From NCBI GenBank assembly GCA_023634235.1, contig JAMKCF010000004.1:9896702-9960701 (forward strand): a stretch of 64,000 nt of DNA, written 5' to 3'. The notes beneath the pieces are model-generated. The model made no database searches. It worked only from the letters and a program-made list of their open reading frames with translations, and had not been told where the DNA came from. Source of the DNA: Pisaster brevispinus. Its lineage: Eukaryota; Echinodermata; Asteroidea; Forcipulatida; Asteriidae. Positions 10,450 to 23,800 of the stretch are shown piece by piece (position 1 is the stretch's first letter; the number at the start of each line of letters is the position of its first letter). Position numbers and translations under genes: made by a program.

Positions 10450-10665
10450 TATGCTATTTAATAGATGTCAAATTTGCATCTGGGATAAAGAATATTACCC
10501 ATACACCGATGTGCGTAAAGCACTGTATACTCAGTACTTTCCCAAGTCCTGTGAACAAAAATGCGCAGGCATATTATTCGGGTGGGATTCAAACCCACAA
10601 CCTTTGCTATTTGAGAGCAGATGTCTTACCACTAGACCACAGAGGCAGCTAGCTAGAGGCAGTTC
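10450..10665 (-). mobile_element. tRNA-like SINE, second family
   Basis: The plus strand has 'gggattcaaacccacaacc' and 'taccactagaccacagaggc', the reverse complement of a tRNA-like head, plus 'cccaagtcctgtgaacaaaa'. A truncated relative of the body lies at 12208-12290. Confidence 0.5.
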
Positions 10666-11447
10666 ATTGTAAATACAATTATTTTTTTCTGTAAATGCTT
10701 AGAGAGGTGAGTTTTGGAGCTTTTATATCATCCCTTTTTATAGTTGAACAGAATTTTCTATCCGTTTGCCATCCTGATATTCCACGGGCCAATTTCACAG
10801 AGCTAATTTCTGCTGGAAACCAGTCACAAATGGTACATGTGACGAGGCAATATTGCTGGTAACCATATTCTGGTAACCATAATTGTATCATGCGTTGCTA
10901 TTCAATCTGGGTGCTTAAAGCAGCTTTATAAAACTGTGTACAGATAAATACATGTAGCTTTGTGTTTTAAGCCATTTTTATTGCAAATTACGAACAGTAC
11001 TTTCTCATTTACAAATCAGAGGCAGAAAGAAAAAAAACCTTCTGTGCTTAGGGATAATTTTCCAGCTTGAGTCAATAAGCCAGCTGTGAGTTCGATTTGA
11101 ATAATGTCTGGTACAATGAGTTGAGTAGTTTCAAGTGAAGGCTTAATTTTGAATTTGGTACCAGGCTTTGCCCATCTGGAGGTTGCTACACATAGCAACA
11201 CCTGTCTTTAGTCTGGGGAATCCAATTTGAGTTGATTCACTTGTGACCAATCAAGTCAGTGTACCAGACATTATTTAAAATCTAACTCGCAAATGGCTTA
11301 TTTCAGAAAGTTTGGTTGTTAATCCAAGAGAAACGCTTGGCAAAAAAAAAACCGCTTGGCTGCCTGATAACAACTTTCCACCGGACTCATTCTGTTACAC
11401 TACTATGTATGTGTGTGTGTATGTGTGTGTGTTGTTTTGTGATTTAG

Positions 11448-11500
11448 CCTTTTAGAAAGTCTCTGCTAGGGTGGAAACATAAGGCCATTACAACTTTTTG
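11448..11500 (+). repeat. Solo fragment of the Penelope-associated tail
   Basis: 'agtctctgctagggtgg' with 'aaggccatta' is a diverged copy of the tail seen at 54.1 kb. Confidence 0.4.
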
Positions 11501-11764
11501 AATCATGAGATAAATAGTGTGTTAACATGTGCCTTGAACAGATTTTGTATTTTTTTCTTAAAGAATGTATAAAAAAACCTACTATTGTTGTAAACAAATT
11601 GAAAAATATGATAAAATGAGATCATATCAAGTATTCACTATGATGAAATTCACTTGCTTAAGTATCAAAATTATGTGTATTTAAATTTATTTATTTTAAT
11701 GTTTAGTTATATGAAGCAGATGAATTCTTGCTAATCTTGATTATCTTTCCAACATTGTCACACT

Positions 11765-11770
11765 AATAAA
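11765..11770 (+). promoter_or_regulatory. Candidate poly(A) signal, possibly of the brambleberry-like gene
   Basis: AATAAA followed by T- and GT-rich sequence ('tgtctgtgtgtattg' about 50 bases on). It would imply a 3.1 kb 3' UTR crossing several repeats. A nearer AATAAA lies around 9613. Confidence 0.2.
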
Positions 11771-13309
11771 CTGTCATTGATTGCCAAGATATGACTTTGT
11801 TTTCTCTTAATTGGAGCTGTCTGTGTGTATTGAGGTTCTCTTTATGTTGGTCCTGCAATGAAGTGAACTGGGGTAGGGGGGTAGGGTTATGATCGGGAGG
11901 GGTGGGGGGGTGAGATTTAAAAATAAAATTTTTGCTTTACATGAAACCAGTGAATTAATGTTTATTGCGTTGTCTCTTTTTGAGTATTTTGAGTATTTCT
12001 GTAGTCTTGATTGGCGACGCTAGTTTTTGTATTAGTCGCTGGTAGAGGGCGCAACATCGACTGGCTCGGAGGGACTGGGCAAGTCAACAATGTTTTGTTC
12101 ATTTTGATCCAGATGTTTGTTTGAGAGAGTTATCTCTTCTGCTGTAATTCCTGTGATATTATCGACTACCTACCTCCATGTCGAAATGTAACAATATTTG
12201 GTTTTTGCCCTTGCACTGAATACTGTATACTCCGTCCCCAAGTCCTGTTAACAAAATATCCACAGGCATTACTCAGCTGGGATATGCTCTTGGTTTTTTT
12301 CTTTTCGGTAACAACATGTGTAAGTGTATATAGCTACTTTGCTGTGTAGATTGTTCTTTTGAACTTGTCTTGCTGTTTATTCTACTGCCGCTGAGTAGAT
12401 TTCTGAATTCCGGAGGCTACTTGGTTTTGAAATGATCCTGCATATTAAGTACTACCTTGGAGGTAGGAAAATCGGCCGGAACTACTAATTGAGCTTAGTG
12501 GATCGAGGGGACTTCTCGTTCACAAACTTCATTGGCGCAGAGTGAGTTTTGTCATCTCAACGTTTTGACTAGACTGCTCTAGCCATCGTCAGGATGATCT
12601 TTCTTCAGTAGATGTTGTTTGGTGCTATTCCTACAATTTCTATTGGAGACTGTAGTGAACCACAGTGCCCTATGGTGGTCAGCCGGTCATGTAATGTACA
12701 AGAGTCATTCATGGCAGCCTTTATGTATAAAAGCAAGAGTCCTAGACTTGATTTCAAGTCTTAAAACTATCTTTAAAAAATGCGACAGAAACAAATGTGA
12801 TGCCCCCCCCCCAAAAAAAAAGGAGATGCAAACAAATACAATAAATGGTTTGAGAAAAACAAAAAAATAAAGGTGGTACATGTGGAACACCACACTAAAT
12901 GGTGTCTGTTCAGAAAATTCTCCAAATGCCTTCCCACTCACACCTTAGAGAAATACTCATCATGACAAAAACCACTCGAGGACACACACCATGTAAAATA
13001 TATCTCAAAGCTTGCTGATCAATTTATTTATTATTAAATGGCTTGAAATTTCACAAAATATTAAATGCAAGAAACAGAACGATTCCACAATGGAATGTGT
13101 TTGAGATAACTTTTCAAGTAGCAAGAGTTAGTCTCCAGAATTTAAGGGGGGTTTTTAGATTCGTGCAAGCAAACAATAATCAGAATTATGGACTAGGTTT
13201 CTTTAACGGTGAACTATAAACTAAGCTGCTGCTTCTAAACTATACAGGTTTTGAACTTCCAAGATCTATGTTGATTTTAGAGGGGTAAGAAATTATTCTG
13301 TTTCAATAG

Positions 13310-13470
13310 AACCCTTGCACAGGCCGCCATCTCTGGGGTCAAACAAAGGAAACTAGCATAGCGTACGCACCACGCACAACTCTAACCAATGATAAGTCTT
13401 CCTTTGACCTCAGCGAGGGCGCTGTTTTAGCTTGTGATGTCATATGCAAGGGATCTATACCCAATGCTCA
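13310..13470. repeat. Repeat with an inverted partner at 41.82-41.95 kb
   Basis: 'ccaatgataagtcttccttt', 'gcgctgttttagct' and 'gcaagggatc' match the reverse complement of 41815-41950. The 41.8 kb copy carries two TGACGTCA octamers (41837 and 41943). Confidence 0.4.
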
Positions 13471-15044
13471 ACCCATCTCGAAATGAGTAAAGTTTGGCTG
13501 ATGCTTTGTAAAAAAATTACCTCTTGTGATTAATATTAATATGAATAATATTAATATGAATAATAATATTGAGAATAATAATAAAGGAGTTTTGCAAAGC
13601 GCACATGTCCACCATAAAGGTGCTGAGGGCGCTATTTACAGTAATATAACCCCTGCTCATCAAGACTTGAGCATTCCTGAAACCATCTATTTACTCCTGG
13701 GTGAAGAGAAGCAATTAAAGTTAAGTGTTCTCGCTCAAGGACACAAAATGTCAGGACTTGATTCAAGCCCACACTCCGGTGACTAACTAGTCACGATTTC
13801 ACAAAGGCTTAGATTCATCTGAAGATGAGTTGCCAATATCAGCATTGGGATTTCTATTGTGACATCAGGGTTTGCCTGTAACTCTTTCAGTGATGTGCCA
13901 GCAGGACCAGTTATCTTGTCATGTCACTGGTCCGCTAGCTTTTTCACTGGTCCCTAGTTTAAGGTTTTCTTTCAACATTGTCATTAGCATGGGACTTGTA
14001 ATTTGAACTAATATAAAGTGGTTTACATTCGATGGAACTTCAGCAATAAACTAGCCAGCAGGATTAGTTGGTCAGAATTCTGACTGGTCCTCGGTTGTTT
14101 TAACTGGCATTTGGCCAGCGGACCACTGTTAAGGGAGAACACTGGACATTACACTTGGCTTTGCAATTAAGATTGTTACACAACTTGAGATCAATCTTAG
14201 CTCTTTGTGAAATCAACCCGAGTTCGATGTACTAAACCGCTCGACCACGATACACCAATAACTTGAAGTTATGGAAAATTTAAAACTTTTTGGTCATGTC
14301 AATTCTACCATCCAAGTTATTGAAAAGAATCAATTAGTTATCTTGCTGGTAGATTTTTAAAAAATTACAGATTCTTTATTTAGGCATTGTAATTCAAAAA
14401 CAGAAGGAACTTACATTACTACTAAGGAGAAGGGGGCACTGCTTATTCACCGGTGCCCAACAGTCACCTACTGTGCAGTTACTCAATCATTCATCTGAGT
14501 AGTACCTGTGTATGTGGTATGGTACCCAGTCTACTCTCAAAAATAGAATAGTCTAACAACATACTGGAAAATAAATATCAAACAAAATTCCATGGAGACA
14601 TTTTCTGTCAATGTTCCTTAACTCCCCACATTTTATATTACCTGAATAATAGGTGAAGCAACACAAAACATAATAAACAAAAGGGAAGAAAATGGTTTAG
14701 CCTACAAACTGGCACCAACATACACACCCCAGATGATTACATGTACATGGTTTGTTGGTGCAGCAATCCGTTACGCTGTTTTGGCAATACCTTATCAGCG
14801 TGTCACCAACAATTCAGTGTCAGACACAGATTAAAACTGAATGAAAAATAAATGTACATGGAGCTATTTTTCAAATTTGTACCGAAAGATTACGAACGGA
14901 AACTTTGACTTCCATTTAGTCTTATCCGGCAGCCATCTTGGCTGGTCTGACACACACACGTCAATGAGAGTGAAACAGAGGCAAGGTGTCTTATTCAGGT
15001 CTGGAGTTACATGGATGCCACGGAGGCCAATGTCTCTGTTGCCC

Positions 15045-15230
15045 AGGGCCCAATAGTCATAGAGCTGCTTAAGCACAAAAAATTGCTAAGCACAACAGAA
15101 TTTTGCTTACCAGAATAAGGTTACCAGCCAAACTACTATGTCACGTGTACAATTTGTACCTGGTATCCTTTTCATTTCCGCTTAGCAGGAAATTGTTAAG
15201 CATTATTTTCTGCTTATGGGGCCCTGGTCT
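15045..15230. mobile_element. MITE-like element, 'CCCAATTTCAT' family
   Basis: 'gcccaatagtcatagagctg' and 'gcttatggggccc' bound a body with 'aaggttaccagccaaactac', which is shared with the 1.4, 18.7, 22.3 and 43.7 kb copies. Confidence 0.5.
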
Positions 15231-16499
15231 TGGCCCTGGTACCCGTTCAAAAGGTCCCCAAAGGCTGCCTCACAAAGATATAACTCATTTAATGGTGTAG
15301 GTCACATGTATAAATGTTCAAGCTTAAGTCCCAAGCCCAAACCCAAACCCAAGCTGTGGTTTCAAAATGGCCTCCTGTGTATCCCAAGTCTGTATAGTTT
15401 GGATAGAAACGACCATTATGGTCAAGCAAATCCGCCTGCTTGATTTTGGTGGGTTTAGAGTGGCAAGGATCGAGAAGAAAGCCCTCAATCTGTCTACAAG
15501 ATGTCTAGCAATATTAAGGTTTACAAATCTTTGTTTGTTTAGAAAATGTCCTTTTTTCCCTAACACTAAATTCCGCTATGTTACGTTTCTTTTCATAACA
15601 CAACGTTCTACTTTGAGTCAAGAAAATAATTATTTATACACTTAAATTTCTGAAATTAAAATCAAATAAAACAAAAATTACTTAATCTATTTAAAGAAGA
15701 TACATGTATTTAATTTACAAACTAGTATCACATAAATTCTTGGATTTTTTTCTCAAAAACTGATTACAAGTTTTCTTGACCATTAGTTTAACAATCTGCT
15801 CAGCATGTAATGTACAAGGACTTTTGAAAAATGAAATCAAAGGATTCATCAAAAATAACTTGATGCTTTTGATAAGCGAAATGGAACAATACAGTGGCTC
15901 CTCTACAGTTTACCCCAAACAGGCCATTTGCACCAAAAGCCGTCGACTTAAAAGCAATTCCTAGTCGCAACGCAGCGCCACACAGAAGTTCGGGACCTTT
16001 ACATGACTGACTTGGATGTGAACATTCACTAGCCTCGTAAAAAATACCATCTTATGTCGGAAACACAGACAATTACAACATTGCTGCTTTGCAAACCACG
16101 AACAAACTTAAACAATTGGGATCACGCAACTGGCATTGCGAGACCACTAAAAAAGCTGGCCAACCTTTTCCCATGATGCACTTTGAAAATGGCTAAACTG
16201 TAGAGGGCGCACTGTATTGCAAATCGCCCTTTGTTGGAACCACAAAAAAATCAAAACTGTCTTCCCCAAGTTGCATTATATTAATTGCAAAAACCAAAGA
16301 ATCTCAAAAACTATGTATAACTATAAACGTGCCAATTGTTTTCCTAACAATTGTCAATGAAAATGCAATTCTTTGAGACAAAGCATGGGAGACCTCACAC
16401 ATAAAAATGTTTCCAAATAAAACGCCACTATTTTCTAACCAAAATGTAGGGTTTGATCGGTGAAATTAGCAGTAAATAACCATGAAAAGGTATTATAAA

Positions 16500-16830
16500 G
16501 GATTGGTAGAGCTGACAAAATAGTCAAAGACAGTGTTTATGTTTTGATCAACCATATACACAAGAAATAACAAACCTGTGAAAATTTGGACTTAATCTGT
16601 TGTGTGAGTCAGGAGAAAATAGTAAAAAACCGTGCACAATTTTCAGCATGTAAACACATTGTCCTTAATTTTGGTTGTAACAACCGAAATCAGATTCTTT
16701 TTTTGAAAGGTTTTCAGACAGTTTTCTCGAACATGACTACATTTTAGAGAGAAATATTTGACAGAAAAAATAATTGTGGTATGAACTTCATAATCATTAA
16801 GCTTTCAGACTAAAATTAAACAATGGTGTT
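16500..16830. repeat. Family E repeat, second copy
   Basis: 'attggtagagctgacaaaat', 'gtgagtcaggagaaaatagt' and 'caaccgaaatcagattc', in the same orientation as the 2.9 kb copy. Confidence 0.5.
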
Positions 16831-17620
16831 TTTTTATACACTTAAAGTTCTTAATACCAATTCTGTATACTACCTTTATTAATATTCCATGGAACAAATT
16901 GGTCACCTAAAGTTTTTTTATCCAGGTTTTTTTGTACACACTTCTTCGGAGAATAGATTGGGCACAGAGTGAAAATTTTTCTGATTAGTAATTTAGTTTT
17001 CTTTTTTTTTTTCCGTGAGAATTTCCCCAATAATAGTCAAGGCTTAACTTTCTAACCACTGAAATTTGCTGAGCACAAGCGAAAAACTTTGGCTCAGCAA
17101 AGAGAGATAACCAGCCAAAATGCATTGCGAATGTACATCTGCTGTGACTGGTGTTCTGCTATTTTGGCTTACCCAAACTTATAAGCTATGTTGTTCTACA
17201 AAAACTGACACCTAAACAATGTTCAAACTGCATTATTCTGCTATTTCACCATTAAACCCCTAAGCACATTCTCCTTTTCCTTGTCGAACAAAATAATAAT
17301 TTCTTTGGCGTGGTATCGTTCAAAATAAACTGACAGAGGTATTTTTAAAACCAATTTCCCATCTTGGGATATTGCCCCAATTCACCCCACGTCATCCTCT
17401 GAATAATCTTGACTGTGCCATTTTGAGAGTCAAAGTCCCTGTGTGTTGTTAATTGAAAGGTGCCATGTACATGTAGGCAACATGGAGTTAACACTGTACC
17501 ATTGAGTCCCAAAATGGCCAGCACGACAGACACTAGTGCTTCTGACGTTGGTGCAGTAGCTCAATATCTACTGAAAGATTCAACCACTATGTTGACGTGG
17601 CTCAATCAATGTCTCCATCA

Positions 17621-17626
17621 TTTATT
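17621..17626 (-). promoter_or_regulatory. Candidate ARPC4 poly(A) signal
   Basis: AATAAA on the minus strand, about 245 bases after the stop codon. Other AT-rich candidates exist further left. Confidence 0.4.
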
Positions 17627-17869
17627 TTGATAAATACATCACCAGAAAGTTATTTTGTTTTCTCTGAGGTAAAGAGCAGTATGTACTTGATTGTTTCTGA
17701 CGATACATCAATATGGAGGTTGTACTCATCTTCGATGATTCGCAGCACTAGCCTTTGTCTCCCAGACTCCCTTTTATGATGCAAGTTCTTGACCCCCAAG
17801 GTGATGATCACGATGAACCCTGTCTCCCCTCCCCCTAAGTTGTCCATGCTAAGCTGCATCTGGGATTTC

Positions 17870-17875
17870 TCAAAA
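17870..17875 (-). CDS. ARPC4: ARPC4 exon 6: final Phe and stop
   Basis: After a strong acceptor (pyrimidine-rich, 'cccttcgacag') the minus strand reads TTT TGA, giving the C-terminus FLKSF; the human protein ends FLKNF. The rest of the exon is 3' untranslated. Oddly, another frame of this UTR stays open for about 75 codons, to 17650. Confidence 0.8.
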   Translation of the reverse strand, partial: F

Positions 17876-20800
17876 CTGTCGAAGGGAAAAATAAAGTTTT
17901 GCGTCAAGTCTCATTTGTAAAAAATTATCATGATTTTTTACTATCGTACTATCTCTGTTTTAGCACCTTTTATAACGACTTGAAGTTTATTAGTTTTGTA
18001 TATGAGCTCATGGGAGCTGGTACATGACTCTGTCCTACGTGACAGGATTTTACCCTTACACTTTTTCTAGGCAATATTTCACATGAAATAGGGATGCTTT
18101 TCAACACTGAACTAGTCAGCCGAACCACTTGGGAGTGAACTCTGACTGGTCCTCATGTGTTCTAACTGGCATTTGGCCAGCAGACCACAGTTAAGGAAGA
18201 ACACTGCGTGGGGGTACTCAAGAAGAAGACACTGGAGCAGAGATGGCCGGTGAGCTTGCCACCCTAATGGCGGACAGGAGCAGTCATACACAAGTCCGGC
18301 TTTGGCTGACTTGATGATGATGATGATGACATTAATAATCACAATAATAGTAATATTTGTTTGGGCAAAAACAAGGTTTGTGGGAGAGATATTCAAACAA
18401 AAACCAGTTATTTGTTGAACTTACACTCTTAAGAAACTCTTGGGCCACTATACGGGCCCTGGCGTTGACGCTTAATTTCATCTCACTGATTTCTTTGTCG
18501 ATGTCTTCCATAAACTGGATAACAAAGTCTACTAACTTATCCTTGAACATCTGCTCTGTGTGGAAGTTGGTTATGAGGAAGCTTATGTCATAGCCCTGGG
18601 CAGGAGGTTAAAAAGGATTCAGAGTCAGTAACACACAGGAGCTAATTTCACAGAGCGTGTAAGCACAGAAAACTCTTGCACAGCAATAATAGATTACCAG
18701 CCAAAATACCACCCTTGCTCCGACTGGTACCCCACTCATTTCTTGCTAAGCAAAGAAACTTGCCTAGCAGAATTTGTTGCTTAACAGCATAATGAAATTG
18801 GATTCTGGTCCCAATTTGATAAAGCTGTTTAGCAGAAAATACTGCTTGGCAAAAAATGGGTAAACTTCATTGAGTTTTGGCTGGGAACTTGTTTCTGCTA
18901 AGCAAGATTTCTCTGTGCTCAGTAAGTTTTTGTGCTTACCGGTTTTATGAAATTGGGCCGCACTCCCAGTTTAAAAAGCATTAAAGCATAAAAATGTTTG
19001 CTAAGCAGAAACATTTTGATTAGCAGAAGTTGGTTACCAACCAAAATAATGTGAGATGTACATTGCACGAGACTGGCTCCTTGAAATTTTTGCTTAGCTA
19101 AGTACTGAGTAACCTGTGCATGTAACTGCAGAGAACCCAGTTCAGGAGAAAGGGCCGAAATGAGCGGAATACTGAGTGACCAGTGAGTATTAACAAAGAG
19201 CACCTGCGTCACAAGTGGCTACTCTCTGCAACGCTTGCCGTGTTGGGAGTCAAGTTGCATGTAAGAGTTATGGTAAGCCTGCAAATGCTGCATCACCTAA
19301 AATGCACACTACACTAAATAACAACGAATTGAGGACATTTACTCCCCAAAATGGGGCACCTTAGATTATTGTGATGGTGACATCAGAAGAATTGGATACA
19401 AAAGACTTAGGCCGTCATCATGCAATCCAGTATCGTCTCTAGCAAAATTCAGGCCTGCGGTCCAGAGTAAAATTCAAGCCCTGCATAATCTTTCCCCTCA
19501 TTCCTGAGAGAATGTAAGTGATTAATCCCTTCCATCAGTCAAACTTTAAATATACATTTGTAACTCACCTGCACTGGTTTCCTTCTGAGGATGAAGAAGT
19601 TTTCTGCCCTAAGCATCATGAAGCGCATAAACTTGTGACATAGAATCTTCTCTATTTCATCAGCCTGTCAAGAAAAAACAAGTTATGAATTCAATATTCT
19701 TTTAGAAGTGAGCTTCTCACGGCTGATTTACAGTAGCAACTCAACCCTCAAAAAAAGCCAACGCCCACCGATTGAGAGTCTTTGAGATGTCCTGTCTCAG
19801 CGGGATACTGGGGGGGGTGTCCAGAAGGAAAAGGACAAGAAATGAGACCATAAAGACAAGAGCTGGCATCAGCTAGTCATAGTTCAGATCATCACAATGC
19901 TGATTTCACCCACGATCGATCAGCGACAATGATTCCATGACATTGATACAACTGCGATCACATGACTTCAATATGACAGTGTACATTTTGACAGAAAGGT
20001 TAAAGATAAAATATGTATTTAACTAATATTGTTTCTTTTTAACGGATTGTAATTTTTCGCTTGTAATATAATTTGCTAGTCTATTCGGCAGCGGCCCGTG
20101 TTGTTGCTTAGTTTCATGCTCGCTGAATGGCCAACTCCAACTTGAATGAATACGCAAGGTTGTAATTACACAGGTCAACTGTGAATGATTGCTGCTTGTC
20201 AGGAACACGTCACAGAAGTAAGAGTTTTCTACTCTTGCCACTGTCGTTTTTTTTCTTTCCTGACATCGACTGATGCTGATCATTGAAGTTACACTCTGGC
20301 TGTAAACAATCAGCGACTGCTATGGTCCTGACAGTCTTAGCTCAGGTGCAGCATCATCCTGAAAAGTCAGTTACAAACTGTTTTCGTGTCACTACAAAGA
20401 AGGCAGCTTTTCAAACACTTGCCCAAGCAACTTGTTTGGAAGGTACATTCAGAGAATAATGTGAATAAAAAGCCAAACGTACTTTGAACATTAGAACACA
20501 AACAAACCAAAGGCAAAAGCACACAACTGATTCACTGATGCTGTTACTCGTCTCATTTGGGTTTCTATTAGATTCTGACATAGATGTCTTCACAAACATT
20601 TGATCAAACAGTTTTGGTGAAGGCACACCGTAAGGGTGACTAAACTTACTTGCTTGATGGCGATACTTATCCGGATGGAGTTGATAGAACCCTCTATTAG
20701 AACCTTCTCTTTTTCATTGCGGCTGACTACAACTGGCATCAACAGAAGCTCCTTCCCACTCCTGGCAAATAAATCAGTTACATTCACCGATTAAAACACT

Positions 20801-23800
20801 ATAAACAAACCACCAAGCACGTTTCCATAGATAGTTCCCACTTAACGTCACACAGAGTATGCCAGCCATCTTTACGGACATTGATGCAACTTTGTTTGAA
20901 CACACAACTATGCGTAAATGCCTGAGTAACCCTGCATGCGGCATGCAAAACTTTTATAAAACTCCTTGCATGATTGGTTGGTGAACCACTTGGCTGCATA
21001 GAAAAACTAGAGCGCTTGACGTAGCACAATTCAAGCTGCCCATAAAGATGAGGTTTATACTGATATTGACCAAGGCCCAATTTCATGGCGCTGCAAACAG
21101 CGGAATTCTGTGCCAACAGCCCATACAATTGAATGCTATACAGGGCACCGTAAACGTAAGCGCAGAATTTTGTGGTACATGTAAGCAGAGCCATGAAATT
21201 GGGTCCAGATGTGAGAACCTTATCTCCATCAAATTTAGCCCTTTTAACATTGCATTTAACCACTTCACGTTGGATGACATCTTTTATCCACAAATATTTT
21301 TCAGACAGACTCACGTCGTGCGTATTTCAATGCCTGCAACAACTTTGGATTTTGCTCAGTTTTTTTGCTGATAGTTGGACGGCTGACATTTATATCTGCC
21401 CAGACTTTCCAGTGTTTAGCGGGCACAGGCAGCGTGTTTTATTTCACCAATACAAAGATTGGCATCAGGTTCCTGAAAACAATCCTTGTAAAATCCCTTT
21501 TAAGGGACCTTTGTCCTGTTGTGATACAAATGTGGCATACAAGAATGGACAGGCTGCCACCATTGTTCTTCATTATATTTAGCTCAATGGGAAGTAAGTC
21601 TGAGCATTAATAAATAAATGAATCGTCCAAGGTCCAACACAAATGTTGATGAGGTGCAGGAGGGGGGGGGGTGGAGTGGTGGTGGGGGGGGGGGGGCTTC
21701 ATTGAATATTTATACAGCAGCAAGAGATTTGACTCACCTTACTTCTACCTCTGGCTTGTTGTGTCTTTCTACTACCTGGGATGAGAAGTTTTCAAGGCAC
21801 ATAGAAGCTTGTAAGGTTGCCCTGACGGCTTGTAAGTAGGGCCTCAATGTGGCGGCCTGTGTAGAATAATCACAATCAGTTTATTTATCTATTTATATAC
21901 ATGTATATTATTATTATTATTCATGGTTTATTAAAACACTGCAATACAGCGGCTAAAAGCCGAAATGTACAGTTTACAAAATGGTCATTAAAATTATTAC
22001 TATATTACAAAAAAAGAATGAAATATTTATTTATTCTGGTTGTGATGCCAAGGATTCTCACAAAAGCGAACTTAATCCCTATACTAGCCAAGAACCCCAT
22101 GGAGAGAAGACAAAGAAGGACATTTCAGTTTTAGATGTGGGAGGAAAACCCCAGAGAATTATTCCTGGGTAAACCCATGCAATCAGGTAGGGACTGAAAA
22201 CCCAATCTAAACAGTGTCCCCGGCGGGAGTCGAACCAGGGTCCCAGAGGTGAAAAATGAGGAAAGATTTGTTGTGTATCCAACCTGACCGCCCTCATTAT
22301 GCCAGGCCCAACCAAATCCGCTTACCAGATAAAGGTAACCAGCCAAAACATTGTGTCACATGCACCTTCTGTGACTGACCAGTATTCTCATACAGCTCAT
22401 TTTTTGCTGAGCAGCTCTCTGAAATTGGACCCTGGTGGTTTTACCACAATAATCTTGGGTTTGCCAATGCGGTCAAGTGGAAGTGTCCTTTCTTTGCAAA
22501 TTGCAGAGATGCCAACAATTGCAGAGATGCCAACAATTGGATCTTGCAATCAGTGAGATTTTGCACAACAATCGGGGAGATATTTAGAATTACATTCAAC
22601 ATAATGGGGGAAACAGTTTCCAAAACCAGGGAGATTTTTGTTCATTAGAACATGGAAAGATTGGTTTACTTTCAGGGAACTTTCTGCCGAATATGGGAGA
22701 GCTGGCAGCTCTGAAATAGCAGTGCCCCGGCAGAATATTACATTATGGGCCTGGCTTTAAATCTGGCTGTACATGTAGCATTGTTCACTGCACAGTTATT
22801 TCTGGTGGTTTTATTTCCTGCTGAATGAATTGAAGGTAGTTGTGGGCATTTAAAGATGCTTTAATGCCATTATGTAACTCCCTGTGTCAGGATTACACAT
22901 CATGTATGCAACAAATAAATGGAGACTACATGTAGTGCTGCAGTGTTTGAGGTTGTCCCCATTCAATATACTTGGAAAGGAAACCCACCCTAAACCCCAC
23001 CTTCCACCCCCCCCAAAAAAAAATAAAACCCACAAAAAACCTGACAAAAAGTTTTAATTGGGGAAAAAACCCCAATAATAATCACTGCTCTCACTAATCA
23101 TAATTAAAACTGTTTTTGTTTAGCCCTGTTTTTTGTTTTTGTTTTGTTTTGTTTGTTGATTGTTTTTTATCATTAGTAACATAGCCTGAACATACCCTGA
23201 AGATCATCACCCTCAATTAAAAAAGAGTAAATTATGCACATGAATTGTTCAAGCATCAGTGAAACGGGGCAGCCACAATCACTTGAACATTACACTATAC
23301 ACACAATCTAATGTCTAATGTTGTACAGTTACATGAAATGACATGTATCTACTGCAGATGCGTTGATCGCTGTGTCGCTCGTTGTTGCTTTTCCCCTTCT
23401 TTTTCTTTGAAGATGAATTTAGTCGAATGGACTCATTTTCAAAAGCATTTCATATACATGTACACTGAACTTATATACCACAAACGTGTCAATTTTGAGA
23501 TGCTTTTGTGCTTCTGCTATGTAAGTTATTGCAGAAAGAACGACCCTCTACTAAAATGGACGAGTTCCCACATTAATGGAAAAATATCACGTCCATCTAC
23601 CCCCCCCCCCAGTACATACATGTACTGTGTACATTTAACATTTTCCATCTTCAAGAATTTTAAAACAGAAGTGAAACTGTTTCACTTAATCACAACAGTT
23701 CAAGTTAATTTAGATAGGGTTCACAAATACAATTTCCTTTATCAATATCAATTGTCACGATTGTTTTACAACATTATAACAGACAAAACGAAAGTTCTTT

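Larger units (their letters stand above)
8662..17620. other. Gene-free interval between two convergent genes
   Basis: Apart from the listed SINEs, MITE-like elements and simple repeats, I see no supported exon. It presumably includes the 3' UTRs of the brambleberry-like gene and ARPC4. Confidence 0.5.

Noticed and set aside
20799..21314. 171-codon minus-strand open frame
   Set aside because: It runs through an ARPC4 intron and a MITE-like element; no similarity and no conserved exon.
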